Below are positions 58,701-64,000 of a DNA stretch of 64,000 nt, one piece after another; position 1 is the stretch's first letter, and every line of letters begins with the position of its first letter. Source of the stretch: Setophaga petechia. Its lineage: Eukaryota; Chordata; Aves; Passeriformes; Parulidae. Under the pieces are notes generated by a model. That model saw only the letters and a program-made list of their open reading frames with translations, was not told the DNA's origin and did not search any database. The DNA lies in contig JANCRA010000120.1 of NCBI GenBank assembly GCA_024362935.1, positions 69,501 to 133,500 on the forward strand. The letters run 5' to 3'. A program made the translations under genes and the position numbers.

Positions 58701-61700
58701 TTTCTTTTTCTTGTGTCAAAAAACTCTGCAGCCCTCTCTGCAACATCTACAACACGATGGAAGTTGTTTAGTGAGCAGGAAGGTTTTCTCCTTGCGAGAC
58801 ATAGTGAAAAAGCGATTTGCTTAGATGTAGGTGACAAGAAACACTTACTGCAGTGCACTGAAAAGCTAATTGCTACACAGCACTGCGATTGTGTTAGCAG
58901 CCTGCAAAGTGCTAGAAAACAGTACTTTCCCACTCTCTTGCCTTTCCCTTCACATTAATACTCGAAAGGAGGGCGTCTTAGACAACTTTCTTTTACATTT
59001 TGTAAAACACACTGCAGCCCTTTGTGCAACTTCTACAACACGATGGAAGTTGTTTAGTGAGCAGCAACGTTTTCCCCTTGCGAGGCAAAGTGAAAAAGCT
59101 ATTTGCTCAGATGTAGGTATCAAGAAACACTTACTGCCATGCACTGACAAGCTAATTGCTACAGAGCACTGGGATTGTGTTAGCAGCTTGCAAAGTGCTA
59201 GAAAACAGTACTTTCCCACTCTCTTGCCTTTCCCTTCACTTTAATACTTGAAAGGAAGGCGTCTTAGACAACTTTCTTTTTCTTGCTGCAAAACACACTG
59301 CAGCCCTCTGTGCAACTTCTAGAACACGATAGGAAATGTTTAGTGAGCAGGAAGGTTTTCTCCTTGCGAGACATAGTGAAAAAGCTTTTTGCTTAGATGT
59401 AGGTGACAAGAAACACTTACTGCAGTGCACTGAACAGCTAATTGCTACACAGAACTGGGATTGTGTTAGCAGCTTGCAAAGTGCTAGAAAACAGTACTTT
59501 CCCACTCTCTTGCCTTTCCCTTCACATTAATACTTGAAAGGAAGGCGTCTTAGACAACTTTCTTTTTCTTGTTACAGAACACACTGCAGCCCTCTGTGCA
59601 ACTTCTAGAACACGATAGGAAATGTTTAGTGAGCCGGAAGGTTTTCTCCTTGCGAGACATAGTGAAAAAGCTATTTGCTTAGATGCAGGTGACAAGAAAG
59701 CCTTACTGCAGTGCAGTGACAAGTTAATTGGTACACAGCACTGGGATTGTGTTAGCAGCTCTCAAAGTGCTAGTAAACAGTACTTTCCCACTCTCTTGCC
59801 TTTCCTTTCACATTAATACTTGAAAGGAAGTCGTCTTAGACAACTTTCTTTTTCTTGCTGCAAAACACACTGCAGCCCTCTGTGCAACTTCTAGAACACG
59901 ATAGGAAATTTTTAGTGAGCAAGAAGGTTTTCTCCTTGCTAGACAGAGTGATAAAGCTATTTGCTTAGTTGTAGGTGACAAGAAACACTTACTGCAGTGC
60001 ACTGAAAAGCTAACTGCTACACAGCACTGCGATTGTGTTAGCAGCCTGCAAAGTGCTAGAAAACAGTACTTTCCCACTCTCTTGCCTTTCCCTTCACATT
60101 AATACTTGAAAGGAAGGCATCTTAGACAACTTTCTTTTATATTTTGCAAAACACACTGCAGCCCTCTGTGCAACTTCTACAACACGATGGAAGTTGTTTA
60201 GTGAGCAGCAACGTTTTCCCCTTGCAAGACAAAGTGAAAAAGCTATTTGCTCAGATGTAGGTATCAAGAAACACTTACTGCCGTGCACTGACAAGCTAAT
60301 TGCTACACAGCACTGCGATTGTGTTAGCAGCTTGCAAAGTGCTAGAAAACAGTACTTTCCCACTCTCTTGCCTTTCCCTTCACATTAATACTTGAAAGGA
60401 AGGCGTCTTAGACAACTTTCTTTTTCTTGTGTCAAAAAACTCTGCAGCCCTCTCTGCAACATCTACAACACGATGGAAGTTGTTTAGTGAGCAGGAAGGT
60501 TTTCTCCTTGCGAGACATAGTGAAAAAGCTATTTGCTTAGATGTAGGTGACAAGAAACACTTACTGCAGTGCACTGAAAAGCTAACTGCTACACAGCACT
60601 GCGATTGTGTTAGCAGCCTGCAAAGTGCTAGAAAACAGTACTTTCCCACTCTCTTGCCTTTCCCTTCACATTAATACTTGAAAGGAGGGCGTCTTAGACA
60701 ACTTTCTTTTACATTTTGCAAAACACACTGCAGCCCTTTGTGCAACTTCTACAACACGATGGAAGTTGTTTAGTGAGCAGCAACGTTTTCCCCTTGCGAG
60801 GCAAAGTGAAAAAGCTATTTGCTCAGATGTAGGTATCAAGAAACACTTACTGCCATGCACTGACAAGCTAATTGCTACAGAGCACTGGGATTGTGTTAGC
60901 AGCTTGCAAAATGCTAGAAAACAGTACTTTCCCACTCTCTTGCCTTTCCCTTCACATTAATACTTGAAAGGAAGGCGTCTTAGACAACTTTCTTTTTCTT
61001 GCTGCAAAACACACTGCAGCCCTCTGTGCAACTTCTAGAACACGATAGGAAATGTTTAGTGAGCAGGAAGGTTTTCTCCTTGCGAGACATAGTGAAAAAG
61101 CTTTTTGCTTAGATGTAGGTGACAAGAAACACTTACTGCAGTGCACTGAACAGCTAATTGCTACACAGAACTGCGATCGTGTTAGCAGCTTGCAAAGTGC
61201 TAGAAAACAGTACTTTCCCACTCTCTTGCCTTTCCCTTCACATTAATACTTGAAAGGAAGGCGTCTTAGACAACTTTCTTTTTCTTGTTACAGAACACAC
61301 TGCAGCACTCTGTGCAACTTCTAGAACACGATAGGAAATGTTTAGTGAGCCGGAAGGTTTTCTCCTTGCGAGACATAGTGAAAAAGCTATTTGCTTAGAT
61401 GCAGGTGACAAGAAAGCCTTACTGCAGTGCAGTGACAAGTTCATTGGTACACAGCACTGCGATTGTGTTAGCAGCTCTCAAAGTGCTAGTAAACAGTACT
61501 TTCCCACTCTCTTGCCTTTCCTTTCACATTAATACTTGAAAGGAAGGCGTCTTAGACAACTTTCTTTTTCTTGCTGCAAAACACACTGCAGCCCTCTGTG
61601 CAACTTCTAGAACACGATAGGAAATTTTTAGTGAGCAAGAAGGTTTTCTCCTTGCGAGACAGAGTGATAAAGCTATTTGCTTAGATGTAGGTGACAAGAA

Positions 61701-64000
61701 ACACTTACTGCAGTGCACTGAAAAGCTAACTGCTACACAGCACTGCGATTGTGTTAGCAGCCTGCAAAGTGCTAGAAAACAGTACTTTCCCACTCTCTTG
61801 CCTTTCCCTTCACATTAATACTTCAAAGGAAGGCATCTTAGACAACTTTCTTTTATATTTTGCAAAACACACTGCAGCCCTCTGTGCAACTTCTACAACA
61901 CGATGGAAGTTGTTTAGTGAGCAGCAACGTTTTCCCCTTGCGAGACAAAGTGAAAAAGCTATTTGCTCAGATGTAGGTATCAAGAAACACTTACTGCCGT
62001 GCACTGACAAGCTAATTGCTACACAGCACTGCGATTGTGTTAGCAGCTTGCAAAGTGCTAGAAAACAGTACTTTCCCACTCTCTTCCCTTTCCCTTCACA
62101 TTAATACTTGAAAGGAAGGCGTCTTAGACAACTTTCTTTTTCTTGTTACAGAACACACTGCAGCCCTCTGTGCAACTTCTAGAACACGATAGGAGATGTT
62201 TAGTGAGCAGGAAGGTTTTCTCCTTGCGAGACAGAGTGAAAAAGGTATTTGCTTAGATGTAGGTGACAAGAAACACTTACTGCAGTGCAGTGACAAGTTA
62301 ATTGGTACACAGCACTGGGATTGTGTTAGCAGCTCTCAAAGTGATAGAAAACAGTACTTTCCCACTCTCTTGCCTTTCCCTTCACATTAATACTTGAATG
62401 GAAGGCATCTTAGACAACTTTCTTTTTCTTGTGTCAAAAAACTCTGCAGCCCTCTCTGCAACATCTACAACACGATGGAAGTTGTTTAGTGAGCAGGAAG
62501 GTTTTCTCCTTGCGAGACATAGTGAAAAAGCTATTTGCTTAGATGTAGGTGACAAGAAACACTTACTGCAGTGCACTGAAAAGCTAACTGCTACACAGCA
62601 CTGCGATTGTGTTAGCAGCCTGCAAAGTGCTAGAAAACAGTACTTTCCCACTCTCTCGCCTTTCCATTCACATTAATACTTGAAAGGAAGGCGTCTTAGA
62701 CAACTTTCTTTTTGTTGTTAGAGAACACTCTGCAGCCCTCTGTGCAACATCTACAACACGATGGAAGTTGTTTAGTGAGCAGGAAGGTTTTCTCCTTGCG
62801 AGACATAGTGAAAAAGCTATTTGCATAGATGTAGGTGACAAGAAACACGTACTGCAATGCAGTGGCAAGTCAATTGGTACACAGCACTGGGATTGTGTTA
62901 GCAGCTCTCAAAGTGATAGAAAATAGTACTTTCCCACTCTCTTGCCTTTCCCTTCGCATTAATACTTGAAAGGAAGGCGTCTTAGACAACTTTCTTTTTC
63001 TTGCTGCAAAACACACTGCAGCCCTCTGTGCAACTTCTAGAACACGATAGGAGATGTTTAGTGAGCAAGAAGGTGTTCTCCTTGCGAGACATAGTGAAAA
63101 AGCTTTTTGCTTAGATGTAGGTGACAAGAAACACTTACTGCAGTGCACTGAACAGCTAATTGCTACACAGCACTGGGATTGTGTTAGCAGCCTGCAAAGT
63201 GCTAGAAAACAGTACTTTCCCACTCTCTTGCCTTTCCCTTCACATTAATACTTGAAAGGAAGGCATCTTAGACAACTTTCTTTTTCTTGTGTCAAAAAAC
63301 TCTGCGGCCCTCTCTGCAACATCTGCAACACGATGGAAGTGGTTTAGTGAGCAGGAAGGTTTTCTCCTTGCGAGACATAGTGAAAAAGCTATTTGCTTAG
63401 ATGTAGGTGACAAGAAACACTTACTGCAGTGCACTGAAAAGGTAATTGCTACACAGAACTGGGATTGTGTTAGCAGCTTGCAAAGTGCTAGAAAGCAGTA
63501 CTTTCCAACTCTCTTGCCTTTCCCTTCACATTAATACTTGAAAGGAAGGCGTCTTAGACAACTTTCTTTTTCTTGTTACAGAACACACTGCAGCCCTCTG
63601 TGCAACTTCTAGAACACGATAGGAGATGTTTAGTGAGCAAGAAGGTTTTCTCCTTGCGAGATATAGTGAAAAAGCTATTTGCTTAGATGTAGGTGACAAG
63701 AAACACTTACTGCAGTGCACTGAACAGCTAACTGCTACCCAGGACTGCGATTGTGTTAGCAGCCTGCAAAGTGCTAGAAAACAGTACTTTCCCACTCTCT
63801 TGCCTTTCCCTTCACATTAATACTTGAAAGGAAGGCGTCTTAGACAACTTTCTTTTATATTTTGCAAAACACACTGCAGCCCTCTGTGCAACTTCTACAA
63901 CACGATGGAAGTTGCTTAGTGAGCAGCAACGTTTTCCCCTTGCGAGACAAAGTGAAAAAGCTATTTGCTCAGATGTAGGTATCAAGAAACACTTACTGCC
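55732..64000 (+). repeat. Array segment 8: cassette remnant, 28 monomers and a partial one
   Basis: The tail is 55732-55814. Then come Delta 55815, Q-like 56100, unclassified 56385, T 56671, H 56957, X 57243, the 19-monomer block 57529-62962 ending in LS, and then G 62963, K 63249, Y 63535 and a partial L from 63821 to the window end. The LS unit here is not followed by a cassette. There is no credible gene, and the array continues past 64000. Confidence 0.93.
62677..62962 (+). repeat. Orphan left-shoulder (LS) monomer
   Basis: This unit carries the LS words cgtactgcaatgcag, agaaaatagtac and ccttcgcattaata, which elsewhere directly precede a cassette. Here the next unit is an ordinary G monomer. 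The switch falls between 62957 and 63012: the LS mark cgcatt is at 62955-62960, and the ordinary mark aacacactgc, in place of aacattctgc, appears at about 63013. Confidence 0.85.

Larger units (their letters stand above)
1..64000 (+). repeat. 286-bp tandem satellite array, whole window
   Basis: Anchor words such as gtgttagcagc, gaaaacagtact and cacattaatacttg recur every 286 bp from the first base to the last, always in the same orientation. Seven cassettes each add about 155 bp. Taking the base after the TAA of cacattaa as the unit start, units begin at 103, 389, 675 and so on. Segment lengths equal whole multiples of 286 apart from identifiable 1-bp deletions. Each monomer usually has two PstI sites (CTGCAG), in the words ctgcagccctc and actgcagtgc; Q and L monomers have lost the second. 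CpG is depleted (about 3 per monomer). No unique sequence interrupts the array, and neither array end lies in the window. It is a eukaryotic satellite or macrosatellite; I do not recognise its family name. Confidence 0.98.

Noticed and set aside
1..64000. CRISPR array
   Set aside because: The period is 286 bp with no short-repeat/spacer structure, the whole unit is conserved, and no cas-like genes are present.

Overview
The whole 64 kb window is one uninterrupted, head-to-tail tandem satellite array. I see no unique-sequence gene, RNA gene, transposon or array edge. The basic monomer is 286 bp and always on the same strand. By counting there are about 220 units. Ordinary monomers are AT-leaning (about 42% GC) and CpG-poor (about 3 CpG per 286 bp by hand count), rich in TG/CA. 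That, and a CpG-rich island inside the array, suggest a CpG-methylating eukaryote, most plausibly a vertebrate. The species cannot be named from the sequence.

Seven times (4679-6182, 15415-16918, 21004-22507, 39749-41252, 43336-44838, 46065-47567, 54228-55731) the array carries a conserved ~1.5 kb cassette. It consists of one near-ordinary monomer (M), three divergent monomers (D1-D3), a truncated fourth (D4), and a 208-bp GC-rich block. The GC block replaces about 52 bp of the monomer, after which the monomer resumes at once. It is about 61% GC with about 23 CpG, and carries TTTAAG, an ETS-like core, an E2F-like site and a partial CTCF-like motif. It looks like a small CpG-island promoter or insulator embedded in a satellite. 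This is the most notable feature of the window.

Between cassettes lie whole numbers of monomers (16 before the first, then 32, 14, 60, 7, 4, 23 and more than 28). Every cassette-to-cassette distance equals n x 286 + about 155 bp, so copy number has changed by in-register unequal exchange. I label monomer subtypes by short marks: Q (gagcagcaacg, actgccgtgc); L (like Q but gaagttgcttag); K (aactctgcgg, gaaaaggtaattg); T (tgtcaaaaaactctgcag, gaagttgtttag); Y/F (gagatatag or gagatttag with caggactgcg); R (gagacagag, gacaagttaattgg); P (gagccggaagg); H (gagcatgaagg); X (tactagaaagg, cgacaggaaatg); G (ggtgttctcc); LS, the left shoulder of a cassette (cgtactgcaatgcag); Delta, the right shoulder (gtgagaggaagg, 1 bp short). 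These marks reveal nested higher-order repeats: a 10.45/10.74 kb duplication across the first 18 kb, a 9-mer repeat (2574 bp), a 6/7-mer repeat (1716/2002 bp), a 2729-bp tandem duplication that includes the cassette, and a 5434-bp (19-monomer) duplication. Hybrid monomers, orphan cassette shoulders and a short conversion patch record individual recombination events.

Every monomer holds a ~64-codon plus-strand frame and an ~89-codon minus-strand frame. These do not look like working genes: the minus frame begins at GTG, many plus frames begin at TTG or GTG, 286 is not a multiple of 3, and the subtype marks mostly change amino acids. In the divergent D monomers, however, the plus frame reads through the unit boundary, which suggests the satellite may descend from a coding repeat of about 96 codons.
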